Shown here one piece after another: positions 49,511-57,232 of a stretch of DNA of 64,000 nt. The position numbers and the translations under genes were made by a program. Each line of letters starts with the position of its first letter. Position 1 is the first letter of the stretch. The DNA lies in the NCBI GenBank assembly GCA_024449915.1, contig JAMZAV010000160.1, forward strand, positions 186,001 through 250,000. The letters are read 5' to 3'. The notes under the pieces were generated by a model. It was not told the DNA's origin. It saw only the letters and a list, made by a program, of their open reading frames with translations, and did no database searches. Source of the stretch: Sweltsa coloradensis. Lineage: Eukaryota; Arthropoda; Insecta; Plecoptera; Chloroperlidae.

Positions 49511-50893
49511 AAATAAATTTGTATTTAGAGTCTACCCACTCAGTTATATAACTGATTTTCAGTGGGGGACTTTAAATCAAAGCGACTAAGCCAACCCTGT
49601 AGGCTCCGACGCAATCGGCGAATGAGCGATAACCAACCAAAGATCGTTATTTTTTAATAGGAAATATAGCAATCAGTGGTATGGACAGTGCGAACACCTG
49701 CGAATCAACGCCAGAATCAACAAGGCCGATTCAGCACAACTCTGAATTTATTATGTGCTTCGTTGCTAGGACGGCTCCAAAGTCACCGTTTACAAACTCC
49801 TAAGACAAGAACTGATGGACTTAAGTCCAAATCAGAAGTTAAAAAACTTCTGACTATGGTGGGAATCGAACCCTGGACCTTCTGCATTGGAAGCAGATAC
49901 GCTAACAACAAGACCAACGTGTGTGCTCTACACAAATATGTGATGATCCCAACCCAACCAATATATTGTCTTCACATTTTTAAGGGCCCATCTCTCTCTA
50001 CTGGAAAACCAGAAAATTCATAATGTCCTATAGTAAGCCAAAAATTGGGGCAAATGAAATGAAGAAGAAGAAGGATAGAATTGCTAGGCAAATTAATTAT
50101 AGAGCTATGTGTGTGTGTTATATTTTTGTTGGCCACAAAATCAGGTGAGTAAGAATGTGTTTTTTGTTTTTGTTTTTACTGATATTAATTATTGTTGTAT
50201 GCTACTCTTTTCAATAATATTCCATTTATGCAATAACTATATCAAATATAATTACTAATATAAATACTGCCCTAATAACATTCTCATAGGTATAGGTATT
50301 TAAGTTTTGAACTGTCAACCACTCACCCTCAGCCATTAAATTGAACTTCCTCAAACTACTGCTGTTACAACACTACCACCGTATCTATATCTACCTTTTT
50401 TCACTATTTACGACACTTTGCCCGTCTTCCATTGATCCATTCCTACCATTTATTTATTCACTCGAGCTTGATCATTTCTCTTTTTTTTCTTTTTTTAAAT
50501 TTTATCGATTTATCAGCATACAGGTCAAAGCCCCATAAATGTGGTCTTTTCACTTTTTTTTCCTCATTTGCCACTTTCAAGTCTCATCTTATAAATGAAT
50601 CTGATCTGATGGTGATATACTAGTTAAAAATGAATCTAATTTCTAAATTAAACCTATATAACTTAAATCCTGTAAAGCTGAACATTGGGTTTGTGTGTTT
50701 TGTTTTTAGTGTGAATCAACTGATAAAGAGTTACTCTGACGAAACTGCCGCAACTTTCCTCTACTTAGCAAAACCCCCACAAGATGAGCAGGTTTACGGC
50801 CAGTATCTACAACTGTTGACGGAGTTGACGGCAGATCTTCCCCCTACGATCCTAGTGCACGGAGTCAGTGCCGTTACTTCCACCACACTGTGA
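27493..50893 (+). CDS. SLC12A9: SLC12A9, solute carrier family 12 member 9 (15 coding exons)
   Basis: Coding exons: 27493-27745, 28751-28885, 29888-30022, 30858-31060, 38069-38282, 38730-38999, 39541-39748, 43308-43506, 44606-44845, 45123-45271, 45510-45668, 46566-46683, 47515-47643, 48519-48634, 50710-50893. The sum is 2712 nt, 903 codons plus stop, and all junctions are GT..AG and keep frame. SLC12A9 (also called CIP1) is a membrane protein of the cation-chloride cotransporter family; its transport activity is less settled than that of NKCC or KCC proteins. The order is: cytosolic N-terminus (about 1-70), 12-helix transporter core (about 70-540) with two N-glycosylation sequons at N254 and N262 in an extracellular loop, then the cytosolic C-terminal domain (540-903) with [34 protein letters not shown] and terminal [13 protein letters not shown]. 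The start ATG follows an AG acceptor (27482-27483) after a pyrimidine-rich tract, so a non-coding first exon probably lies upstream. The 3' end of the mRNA was not determined. Confidence 0.95.
28264..28682 (+). mobile_element. 5S rRNA-derived SINE, copy 1 (TSD GGAGCAGCCA)
   Basis: The head resembles 5S rRNA: ACACCGAAGTTAAGCAG, CGAGCGTGGTCAGG and GTGGGTGACCGC follow in the order of 5S internal promoter boxes. The body contains TTTCGGATGGGACATTAAGCC. The 3' end is a short CAAT-repeat (CCAATCAATC). A 10-bp target-site duplication, GGAGCAGCCA, flanks it at 28254-28263 and 28683-28692. It lies in SLC12A9 intron 1, in the sense direction. Confidence 0.85.
28751..28885 (+). CDS. SLC12A9: SLC12A9 coding exon 2 (residues 86-129)
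   Basis: Encodes [20 protein letters not shown] and the end of helix 2, then [10 protein letters not shown], a strongly conserved loop of the family. The acceptor is TTTTCCAG, the donor GTATCC, phase 1. Confidence 0.93.
29291..29718 (+). mobile_element. tRNA-derived SINE (family T), copy 1
   Basis: The head is tRNA-like, with GGTCTTGTGGTTAGCG (A box), a perfect B box GGTTCGATTCC, and anticodon stem TCTGC/GCAGA around loop TTCCAAT (CCA, Trp-like). A body of about 270 bp is followed by the tail AAATCAGTTATATAACTGAG, TGGGTAGAC and an AT-rich ATTTATT run. It lies in SLC12A9 intron 2, in the sense direction, and has a near-identical reverse copy at 49475-49925. Confidence 0.8.
29888..30022 (+). 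CDS. SLC12A9: SLC12A9 coding exon 3 (residues 131-174)
   Basis: Encodes [15 protein letters not shown], the family signature after the second helix, then a membrane segment ending ENFGPSG. The acceptor is TGAACAG, and the donor GTAACA is phase 1. Confidence 0.95.
30858..31060 (+). CDS. SLC12A9: SLC12A9 coding exon 4 (residues 176-242)
   Basis: Encodes [17 protein letters not shown] and two membrane segments, ending FIVQGFKE. The acceptor is TCTGCTAG, and the donor GTAACA is phase 0. It precedes the 7 kb intron 4. Confidence 0.94.
31150..31206. repeat. Short interspersed repeat shared with 62129-62190
   Basis: AAGGCTGATATAGGGCA and CTGCAGCCTATACATGT also appear, reverse-complemented, at 62129-62190. 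It probably belongs to a dispersed repeat whose ends are not visible here. Confidence 0.5.
31262..31330 (-). repeat. Family M tail-hairpin repeat, copy 2
   Basis: TTTATTTATCTATTTAACG is followed by TCTATCCTATTCAGTTAAAA and CTGATTTACAAAGGAGGAC. On the minus strand it is a 3' tail with AAAT units. It borders the left edge of the duplicated block. Confidence 0.55.
31953..32342 (+). mobile_element. 5S rRNA-derived SINE, copy 2
   Basis: Begins GCCAGCGGTGTAG and keeps CACCGAAGTTAAGCAG. It lacks the roughly 29-nt stretch of copy 1 that includes GTGGGTGACCGC, so the third 5S promoter box is gone. It ends CCAATCAATC. No target-site duplication is clear. It lies within duplication copy A. Confidence 0.8.
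32491..32540 (+). repeat. Family M tail-hairpin repeat, copy 3
   Basis: CCTCCTTTGTAAATCAGTTT is followed by TTAACTGAATAGGATAGACG and an A-rich tail. It is in plus orientation, the inverse of copy 2 at 31262, so the two bracket 1.2 kb like terminal inverted repeats. Confidence 0.55.
33180..33310 (-). repeat. Partial copy of the 22984-23405 MITE-like element
   Basis: Its reverse complement reads ATATAATTGGCTAGACCAGC, then GTCCACTTCCGG and GAAGCCATCTTAAATG, matching the left arm of that element with about a dozen differences. Only one arm is visible. Confidence 0.55.
33978..34036. repeat. 10-bp minisatellite CAGTAGTAGG
   Basis: Five to six near-perfect tandem copies in intron 4, between the two duplicated blocks. 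Confidence 0.9.
34867..35259 (+). mobile_element. 5S rRNA-derived SINE, copy 3
   Basis: Nearly identical to copy 2, with the same deletion of the GTGGGTGACCGC box, because it lies in the duplicated block. It contains TTTCGGATGGGACGTTAAGC and ends CCAATCAATC. Confidence 0.8.
35409..35460 (+). repeat. Family M tail-hairpin repeat, copy 4
   Basis: The duplication partner of 32491-32540, with the same hairpin AAATCAGTT..AACTGAATAGG and an A-rich tail. It sits against the C-terminal end of a minus-strand LINE frame. Confidence 0.55.
35461..37741 (-). pseudogene. Minus-strand LINE reverse transcriptase, interrupted and frameshifted
   Basis: Fragments in order on the minus strand: 37737-37468 ([21 protein letters not shown] region, before the palm), 37386-37168 ([18 protein letters not shown] then [15 protein letters not shown], an RT palm motif), 36751-36530 ([15 protein letters not shown], the segment after the catalytic centre), and 35673-35470 (C-terminus, [17 protein letters not shown]). 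A hAT fragment splits it at 35747-36499. The catalytic FxDD block is not in an open frame. It lies antisense in SLC12A9 intron 4 and is 5' truncated. Confidence 0.75.
35747..36499. mobile_element. hAT-like fragment inserted in the LINE
   Basis: The ends CAGGTTTCCCACC and GTGGGAACCCTG are inverted, in the style of hAT elements. The interior from about 35985 to 36360 is the reverse complement of 19950-20340, including AAACCTGATTTTCAAAATTT. TAGAA flanks both sides, but a full 8-bp duplication is not clear. Confidence 0.6.
37842..37920 (-). repeat. Probable retroelement 3' tail, (AAAT)n
   Basis: TTTATTTGTTTATTTATTTA precedes TTCCATCACATGCATC. On the minus strand this is a short body ending in AAAT repeats. 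It is not similar to family M, so it is a different element. Confidence 0.3.
38069..38282 (+). CDS. SLC12A9: SLC12A9 coding exon 5 (residues 243-313)
   Basis: Encodes an extracellular loop with N-glycosylation sequons NAT (N254) and NFT (N262), then [18 protein letters not shown], a conserved membrane segment. The acceptor is TTCACCAG, the donor GTCAGT, phase 1. Confidence 0.95.
38730..38999 (+). CDS. SLC12A9: SLC12A9 coding exon 6 (residues 315-403)
   Basis: Starts [17 protein letters not shown], the conserved cytosolic motif shared across the amino acid-polyamine-cation transporter fold, then two membrane segments and [15 protein letters not shown]. The acceptor is GCTTTTAG, the donor GTAAGC, phase 1. 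Confidence 0.96.
39541..39748 (+). CDS. SLC12A9: SLC12A9 coding exon 7 (residues 405-472)
   Basis: Encodes [19 protein letters not shown] and two membrane segments, ending [10 protein letters not shown] across the junction. The acceptor is TGTTCCAG, the donor GTACAT, phase 2. Confidence 0.95.
40032..40551. mobile_element. hAT-like element family H2, copy 1 (520 bp)
   Basis: Inverted ends TAGAGGTAGTGAAAAATGG and CCATTTCTCATTACCTCTA. The interior matches the 41420-42169 copy in inverted orientation, including GTGACGTCAC at 40327-40336. Its flanks (CACTACAC and ACTATCAC) are only weakly similar, so the target duplication is uncertain. It lies in SLC12A9 intron 7. Confidence 0.7.
41420..42169. 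mobile_element. hAT-like element H2, copy 2, nested in H1, TSD CATATTGA
   Basis: Ends TAGAGGTAATGAG and CTACTTCTA are flanked by an exact CATATTGA duplication (41412-41419 and 42170-42177). It is longer than copy 1 (750 against 520 bp), mostly because of the palindromic insert at 41756-41922. Confidence 0.85.
41756..41922. mobile_element. Palindromic MITE nested in H2
   Basis: Arms of about 47 bp, GAATAACGCCGAATGGAA..GTGTAGTGTAC, pair with their complement with about two mismatches. Comparison with the uninterrupted H2 copy at 40032 shows the insertion point, and GTCTGG is duplicated at 41750-41755 and 41923-41928. Confidence 0.8.
42550..43191. mobile_element. TTAA-flanked element, 642 bp (piggyBac-like)
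   Basis: AGGGGCTATGAAGTC at the left and AAATACCCCT at the right form a short inverted repeat, bounded by TTAA at 42546-42549 and 43192-43195. Short ends and a TTAA duplication suggest a non-autonomous piggyBac. The internal 66-codon frame has no domain. Confidence 0.4.
43308..43506 (+). CDS. SLC12A9: SLC12A9 coding exon 8 (residues 474-539)
   Basis: Encodes [15 protein letters not shown] and the last membrane helices, then [12 protein letters not shown], the entry to the cytosolic domain. The acceptor is GTTTCAG, and the donor GTAACA is phase 0. Upstream intron 7 is packed with transposons. Confidence 0.95.
43717..44356. mobile_element. hAT element, 640 bp, TSD TTTTGGAC
   Basis: Ends CAGTGGCGGATCTAGGAC and GTGTCCGCCACTG with an exact 8-bp duplication TTTTGGAC (43709-43716 and 44357-44364). 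GCGCCGCAGGCGAAAATTTT occurs twice in direct orientation (about 43838 and 44207). Between these lies a family M unit. It shares the AATCAGGTTTTTAGAGTGC block with 19944-21397. It is in SLC12A9 intron 8. Confidence 0.9.
44042..44206 (-). repeat. Family M tail-hairpin repeat, copy 5, inside a hAT element
   Basis: TTTATTTATTTATTAAACG, then TCTATCCTATTTAGTTAAAA and AGGAGGACAACTTAATAAAT. The similarity to copy 2 (31262) continues past the hairpin as GATGCAGA, showing the family has a body upstream of the tail. Confidence 0.5.
44606..44845 (+). CDS. SLC12A9: SLC12A9 coding exon 9 (residues 540-619)
   Basis: Encodes [20 protein letters not shown], then LLMVGNPRS and [12 protein letters not shown], all characteristic of the SLC12A9 C-terminal domain. 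The acceptor is TTTTAG, and the donor GTAATG is phase 0. Confidence 0.96.
45075..45112. repeat. 10-bp minisatellite TGTAATGCAA next to exon 10
   Basis: Three to four tandem copies end about 11 bp before the exon 10 boundary. It occupies part of the place where the polypyrimidine tract would lie. Confidence 0.85.
45123..45271 (+). CDS. SLC12A9: SLC12A9 coding exon 10 (residues 620-668)
   Basis: Encodes [18 protein letters not shown] (643-660), the best-conserved motif of the cytosolic domain. The acceptor GTTGCAG follows a 10-bp minisatellite that ends about 11 bp before the exon. The donor is GTCAGT, phase 2. Confidence 0.95.
45510..45668 (+). CDS. SLC12A9: SLC12A9 coding exon 11 (residues 670-721)
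   Basis: Encodes [15 protein letters not shown], then [20 protein letters not shown]. The acceptor is TTTCTTTCAG, the donor GTAAGT, phase 2. Confidence 0.93.
46566..46683 (+). CDS. SLC12A9: SLC12A9 coding exon 12 (residues 723-761)
   Basis: Encodes [20 protein letters not shown], which matches the HVDVWPLNLL region of vertebrate SLC12A9 as I recall it. The acceptor is TATCCAG, and the donor GTAAGC is phase 0. Confidence 0.94.
47515..47643 (+). CDS. SLC12A9: SLC12A9 coding exon 13 (residues 762-804)
   Basis: Encodes [20 protein letters not shown] and [16 protein letters not shown], a conserved block. The acceptor is TTGTTCCAG, and the donor GTAACT is phase 0. Confidence 0.94.
47788..47879. 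mobile_element. Near-perfect hairpin of 92 bp
   Basis: Arms of 41-42 bp begin TTAATGTACTCGGTTTTTCG and are complementary except for one extra C, with a loop of under 10 nt (TGTTGGGGG). A TA microsatellite lies on the right. It is a minimal foldback repeat in intron 13 of SLC12A9. Confidence 0.7.
48058..48247. mobile_element. Inverted-repeat MITE in intron 13
   Basis: Arms of about 60 bp begin AGATTGGAGAAGGGTTGACA and are nearly complementary at both ends. TTAAAACTAACAG occurs at 48046-48058 and again at about 48285, which could be a duplicated target of a somewhat larger insertion. A single arm recurs at 54805-54850. Confidence 0.7.
48519..48634 (+). CDS. SLC12A9: SLC12A9 coding exon 14 (residues 805-842)
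   Basis: Starts VPGWCHQ and ends TARAYLL, in the low-conservation linker before the last block. The start repeats the VPGW of exon 13 and the same TTCCAGGT acceptor context. Frame and phases (0 in, 2 out) fit exactly, but this is the least conserved exon. Confidence 0.8.
49475..49925 (-). mobile_element. tRNA-derived SINE (family T), copy 2
   Basis: Reverse copy of 29291-29718. Its minus strand shows the tRNA-like head with GGTTCGATTCCC at about 49862, the same body, the tail AAATCAGTTATATAACTGAG and TGGGTAGACT, and a long (AAAT)n run at 49475-49515. It lies antisense in intron 14. Confidence 0.8.
50710..50893 (+). CDS. SLC12A9: SLC12A9 coding exon 15 with stop (residues 844-903)
   Basis: Encodes [16 protein letters not shown], then [20 protein letters not shown] and the stop TGA at 50891-50893. 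The ending matches the known LVHG..PVT-type C-terminus of the family. The acceptor is TGTTTTTAG. Confidence 0.94.
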
Positions 50894-51907
50894 TTCATAC
50901 GGCACGCTCTCTACTTCAAGTATTATTCCACCTAGGCAAGCAAACTATCTCTTGGAAATTATTTTACAAGTTATGCTTTAAGTATTTTCTCTTTATCCTA
51001 TCCAGTAGCTCAACTGGCAAGTGTGTTGGATAAGCTAAAATTAGGCACATTTGGAGCTAACTTTTAGCATAAATTATATCACATCATAAATACTGGTGTG
51101 GTACTTTAGGTATTAAATTCAGCATAATATACTGTTTGCAGTTTAAGAAAGTTGGCCCCAAGTACTGTATGTATATCGTATACCATAAAGTCAACAATTC
51201 TTCATTTGTGAGCAAAGTGATTGCAAGTATTTGACAGTGTTGATACAAATAAGATACTTAACAATATATAGTCCACATCGAATCTTGTGTCACAATATTT
51301 AGAGCAGTCCCTATGATGCCCATGTACTACGTTCTACAGTGGGCTTCAATATTTAATTGCGTGTTTGTGTTTGTGTTTAATTGAGTATTTAATATTTAAT
51401 CCTGAATCCTGACACATTTAATACTGTTATGTGATAGTAGATCTCTCTCAATATTGCTTTCTTTTTAAGTATGTAGTACCTCAATATTAATTAATTTCAG
51501 TTCTATTTTATTATGTATCTAGCCTGTCATAATTTACCAGTTCTCTTAGGCCTAGGTACTTGTAGCTGTAGGCCTACCTTATTAGGTAGTCTCTGCATGA
51601 CATTATAAAAGTGTACATATATGAAAGTATCATTTTCAAAATTGTATGAAATATCATTGCTTTTATGATTACGTATATATCACAAGTAGTTTAGATACGT
51701 ACTAGATACTACTAGATACTGTACTGGTATGGACAATTCAATTCCAATTAATTTTCATCGGAAACTCCCTGGCAATAAGAAGGTTCTGTAAGTACGTAGT
51801 TAGCACTGTCATTTGATTATCGATTAGTCTACGATTTTATGTCAATACTATCACCCAACCTAGGAGCAATGCCAAATTGAAATAGTATGTAGTAGTAGGT
51901 CATGTTT
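50894..51907 (+). other. Probable SLC12A9 3' UTR and downstream sequence
   Basis: AT-rich sequence directly after the stop codon. I found no AATAAA in the first kilobase; the nearest candidates are beyond 53380, so the true poly(A) site is unknown. Confidence 0.35.
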
Positions 51908-51916
51908 ATTTTTAGT

Positions 51917-53030
51917 AGAGATGTTCGACGATATTGGACAATATTATATCAATATCAATGCCATTTTTTAGAATATTGTGTCCCCATTTCGTAATTTCAA
52001 AATTAATATAAATATATATTGCTACTCTTTATTCCAACAGCTATTTAGTTGGATAAAGGGATGTTTCCACCATTGATCCTGACCATCCCAGGAATCTGAA
52101 TCGGTCGCCAAGCTCGTCACATCATTTTCTTGAACTACATGATTTCCGTATATTTCTTTCTCTTGTAGCGACACCAACTCTCTCCACTTTTTCCTATCTT
52201 CCCATCATCTCTCTCTCTATCTCCCATCACTGCCCAATCCTTTCCTGTCTCCTCCACATCTGCTTGTACCTGGTCTGCCATCTATCCCTAGGTCTTCCCA
52301 CTCTTCTTCTCTCATTCATTAATTTAAATGCTTGTCTTGGGATCCTATTCTTCTCATGTGTCCATACCATCGTAGTCAGTCCTTATCCATCGTGAACTTG
52401 AGGCTCTCAACTCCCACTTTCTTCCGTATCTTCAGTATAAATTAATAATTGATAATATTGTGATATTGACATTTTTACGACTTTTGAAAATGGCAACATT
52501 TCATTTTTGCTTAAGCGTAATTGCTAGTCTTGTTTTCGATGCTTGATATTGAAGCCTAATTCATTCATAGTGCTTTGTGCTTTTTAAGTGAATTTTCTTG
52601 AAACATGTTTTTTATGCATCAGTCATCATAAATAATGCAGGAACTTTAGCGCTTAAAGATCACGAGTGCTCAAGTAAATGGACCTGCGTAGCAACGACAT
52701 CGTCATCACGGCTGGAGCCGCTTGCTTAGTAAGTAGAGAGCAAGGTTAGACGGTGGGACGCTTCAAAACCGCGCAATTGACGCCGTGTACGCGTATCCTG
52801 TTCAGTCATGGTTGGTAAGCGTACTTGGTTCTTTGATGAGGGCACAAGCGGGCGATGTTAATCTCGGTGGAGGAGTGAGAAAAGCGTTCCATTTAACTGC
52901 AGAAATGCAGGATATTTAACTTTAAGAATGATAAAGCTACGATATTGTGATATTTCCCATATGACGCTGAGGTATCGATATCGAAAACAGGTTTGATTTT
53001 TCCAAGATATTGATAATGTTGAACATCTCT
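51917..53030. mobile_element. hAT element with ATTTTTAGT direct repeat
   Basis: Inverted ends AGAGATGTTC and GAACATCTCT are flanked by ATTTTTAGT at 51908-51916 and 53031-53039. One base is ambiguous between end and target, so the true duplication is 8 or 9 bp. The subterminal sequence is rich in GATATTG/CAATATC. It contains a LINE scrap. Confidence 0.8.
52065..52445 (-). pseudogene. LINE reverse-transcriptase C-terminal scrap
   Basis: The minus strand encodes, with frame breaks, MADQVQADVEETGKDW, then GDRERD and a KKWRELVSLQ-type block. This is the familiar GRP..W.D.V..DVEE....W...DR..WR pattern at the end of several LINE ORFs. It lies inside the hAT element. Confidence 0.6.
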
Positions 53031-53039
53031 ATTTTTAGT

Positions 53040-56000
53040 CAAAAGCTCAACATACATATATAAGGATGCTTTAAAATTTTGTTGTCCAACTCCCATTTTC
53101 TAAAGTATTTTCAATTTTAATGTTAAGGCAATGAAAAATGTGTCGACAAAATAAGTTCATGATTAGTATTTTGCAGGCATGTGCGAGTAACGTAAGTTGC
53201 AACTCGTCATATATTTCATTTTCTATTTTTAATATGTCCGTGTCTCATTGCACAACATTTTGGGCCATACCCTTGGTTCTTCATAGTTAAAATATTTTGG
53301 AGAGAGATAATATTTTTAAAAATGCGATTAAATGTTACTCCGTCATCGATTTGGAGCTAACACTCAAGACTTACATCAATCAATAAAATTAATATTCTAT
53401 AATATGCTTAATCTTTTTTCAAAAAGTTTTCAAAAAGTAATAGTGAAGTAAAGATCAAAGTACTAATGTATAGTCGAGTTGATACTCGATGCTTGAGATG
53501 CTAATTACTGGTAATGAAAATAAAAATTGATTTCCAAGTACTCAAAAGCAATTTTGAACAGCAGCTCAATTTTGACTTACTTCTTCCACCTTTTTGGAAT
53601 TTAATATAGTCCATCCGTAATATAATATTTTAAACTTGTCAGTTCACTACATACATATACTATTAATATTATTCCATATCATCTTGTGTTGTTCACTGTT
53701 TTTCAAGGGCATCTTGTTGCATAGTTGTATCTTGACATTATTTTCTTAACAAGGCATGAACTTTATTCAGGTATGTAGCCTTCAGCAATAAAATAATTAT
53801 GCTGTTAGTACTTCAATAATTGTTGAATCATGAAATGTGTCTTTCAAGTATGTAGGTAGTAAATACGTTTATAAATTGTGCAATGAAAAATGATGTCAAT
53901 ATTAATCTCTCCTCTTTATCAGCATTGTTCTTGTGATATGAAAAGAGTATATACCATACACAACAAGTCTATACCTATCACAATGTTAAAAATATTTCAA
54001 AGTTATGTAGTATATGCGTGAATTATATCTTGTTTTATGCATGATGGTAGATAGAGGGTCGGCATTATGTTGATATATTTGTAAGGCATAGGCAAATATA
54101 CAAGGAAAAACTTTGCATTTCATTGATAGTATGGAAATCCCTCCCAGAGCATATTGCCGAGAGTTGATAATATAGTGGTTGTTTTTTGTCACAAGTGCCT
54201 CAACTAATCTTGATATTCGTTAAGGCATGTTTGCAATACTGTACTAGTTTGCCGTAATATGAAGCCGGCCCTGTAAATTTAAGGAATTTTACATCATGAA
54301 ATGTTTTGGATTCGAATTATTATGTAACTAATTTATGTTGTCATCAATAGGTTCATTTGATTTACTTCTACTTGTGCATAGTGCATTGCATGTGTAGATG
54401 CATTAGTTCCTATTGGTGTATCGTAGAAAGCAAATGCTTAAGTAAATTGTGAAATGCGTAACTATCGTTGAATAAGTTATTGCTTAGATCTATTCTTTAT
54501 CGCACTTAGAGCAAATGAATTTTCGTTCAACACTTTGAAAGCATCGATTTGAAATATAGAATGGTTTTATGAAGTGTGGGTGTATTGATTACATAGAGTA
54601 AAATTTCATTTGATCTAAAATTACTAAAAAGTAAAAACTGAATTGAACAAAACAGGGTAAGTGGAGTGTCTTGTGCTTTCTATGCACTAAGTTTTTAACT
54701 TCATGTAGCACCTGTACATGAAAATTATGATGGTGTGATGGCCTAGTAAGCCAAACAGGTGTGCACATGAAAAGAAGAAGATGAAACTAGAATGAGCACT
54801 GTCTATGTTCTCTATTCTTTCCCAACCTGTCAACCCTTCTCCAATCTAAACTATACTGGGCAATATTTTATCTAATTGCTTACATTATACATTACTGGAG
54901 ATCTAGTTTTAATAATATTTTCTAATTATAAATAAATACCGGCACAGACAAATTATAAAACATTACTGATAAGTTATAATAAAATTTATTTTGGATAGTC
55001 ATGCAGTCTTCACATGCCTAGCAATAGTGCAAGTACATCAAATGAACCTATTTTATACATCAGGAAAATAGAAATTTAATATATGTATACTAAATGTAAT
55101 AGCAATAATTATCATGTATTTTAATATCTATATTAAATAATGTGTATCTCAATACTTTTAGGCCTATTGTTGCTTTATGTATATTATTGTTTTGGCTGTA
55201 ATAGTAATATTACCAAATATATTTTTAAGAATAAGACAAGCAGGCCTTAATAAGAGTATGTTGGTATAGTAGCCATGAGAATGAGCTATGTGGCAAAGCA
55301 AGAGAATTATGAAGAATGCTTTGTAGCAGGTATCATTTACGTGCCCTTTGTCTTGCCATTAATTTTATGTGTATCTATTGCAATCAGTATCAACTATCTT
55401 GGCATAGTGGATTGGTACAAACAAACCATATAGTACTAACAAAATTTATTGTGAAAATTAGAACATGTCAAATAATGTACTTTTGGCTTTCCCTTGTTCA
55501 TCCAATGATCAAACTGTCTTGAATAAAATTGCGCCCTTTCATTAATTTCAGTAAAATTGTGGTATGGCCAACGTCTGGTATCATAGCATTAAATGTACCA
55601 TCATACGTAGGGAATCGCCTTGCCAAACTACTTTATTTGAAATATTCCTGAAATTACTAATGGCAATGTTGTTTTAAATAATCGTGACTAAAATTGTGCT
55701 CTGTTGGAAGAAAGCTTTGCAACTTGCACTTTATGTTATGATATTTGCAAGGTATTATGGTGAATCTGTCAAGGCCACTTATTTCCTTCAGAATTCTTCA
55801 GGAAGAAGGCTGAATGATTTGACTGTTCTTTGAAGGTAAAAAAAAATAACAAGGCATTTTCTTTGCATGTATCACTTGTAATAGAGAAATTGTTACTAGG
55901 TAATGTTCCGTTCTTGCAAAGTTGATTTTAATGTGAGTTTTATTTAGTCTACTAATTTTAGAATACCTGATTATTTGTGCTAACAGCATCTGATTATGCT

Positions 56001-56229
56001 TTTTACAAATAAATTTGTGTAAAAGAAAATTCTGTAAATAAATTACACTAATTTGTTGAATGTTATTTTGTATGGTGATTGAAAACACAAAAAATGTGTT
56101 TAATTTGTGTTCTTCATAAGTTCACTCTTCTCGTTCAGCCAATTTTCAATAAATTTAATAAATTTGACACAGATCAAACCATCCACCTAAAAACTCCCAT
56201 GTCTCCATCTCTCATTGCAGTGGTTGCTA
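53040..56229. other. Intergenic, no gene recognised
   Basis: AT-rich, with short unsupported frames only. 54805-54850 is one arm of the intron-13 MITE. Confidence 0.3.
54805..54850. repeat. Solo arm of the intron-13 MITE
   Basis: TTTCCCAACCTGTCAACCCT followed by TCTCCAATCTAAA matches the right arm of 48058-48247 nearly exactly. Confidence 0.7.
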
Positions 56230-56237
56230 GTAAAAAA

Positions 56238-57225
56238 CAGTGGCGTAACTTCAAATCGGAGGCCCCTGGGCAAAAAAGTAAAGTGGCCCCCTTAAAAAAA
56301 ATCCTAATTAGTTATACCCTACTTTAATTTTTATTTTTTTTAAATCACCTTGAATGTTTTTTGTCAAGCTTTTGTTTCCGCAAACACGTTGACGACGTCC
56401 TGGAGTAGAGTTGAGCTTCCTCGTGCTCCACGGACAACACACTCAATCCATGCAAACGTTCTTGACCAATCATACTTCTAAGCTAGTTGTTTTTATTAAT
56501 TTTAATTTTGAAAAAGATGTTTCAGTGGTGACAACTGTAATGGGGATTGTTAAAAAAAAGTATCAGTGTAGTACACACATCGGGAAAACTTGCAGAAAGA
56601 GCGAAATTTTCATTCATTCCATTTCCATAAGGCAACAAGTTCTTCGGCTGCTTTTTTTTAACATCTTCGTATTTTCCCAGAAATTTTTTGAGTTCATCAT
56701 GTGCATTGTTGATAAGCGTATGGGCTTGGGAGAGGTCCGAGTTTATTCGTTGTTAAATTAATCGAAACAGCATCGGTAGATGTTAACATCTTCGACTGCA
56801 ACACGACTTGGAAGATAAATTCTAAGGATTCTAACTGTCTCTTTCAAGCAGCAGGCTTTCGCTCTTCATATGGAAGTTTGCTTATTATCACAATTTTGAA
56901 TAACAAACCCCACAAACCCAGGCCTCATACCTATTTGAAGATACACAAAGGGAAAGCTGTTTGTTGGTGCCTATTATCGCCGAAGGCGAGAAAATTTGCG
57001 AGTTTACAACTTTAGATGACCTAAAACACGTAAAAAAAGTCAGTGAGATATTGAAAAGTGAAATTCCTATTACAACTCAAAAATTTGTATTCATTATTTT
57101 TTACGAAATTATAGGAAAATAACATAAAAATAGGTAATTTCTCAAGGGGAATCTCGGGGTCCCCCCTGTGGGGCCCTCTCGAGCCGGGGCCCCGGGCATT
57201 GACCGGGCAGTAGTTTACGCCACTG
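56238..57225 (-). mobile_element. hAT element with transposase remnant, TSD GTAAAAAA
   Basis: Ends CAGTGGCGTAACTT and GTTTACGCCACTG, with GTAAAAAA at 56230-56237 and 57225-57232. The last G is shared between end and target. G-rich subterminal sequence (GGGGCCCTCTCGAG..GGGGCCCCGGGC) resembles the other CAGTGGCG elements. It carries the transposase remnant listed next. Confidence 0.85.
56395..56610 (-). pseudogene. hAT transposase C-terminal (dimerisation) domain remnant
   Basis: The minus strand reads TIPITVVTTETSFSKLKLIK, then after a frameshift LRSMIGQERLHGLSVLSVE. This is the C-terminal dimerisation region of hAT transposases, with the T..E.SFSKLKLIKT.LRS.M.QERL motif. Upstream sequence to about 57000 is too decayed to read. 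It is the only transposase coding evidence in the window. Confidence 0.8.
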
Positions 57226-57232
57226 TAAAAAA

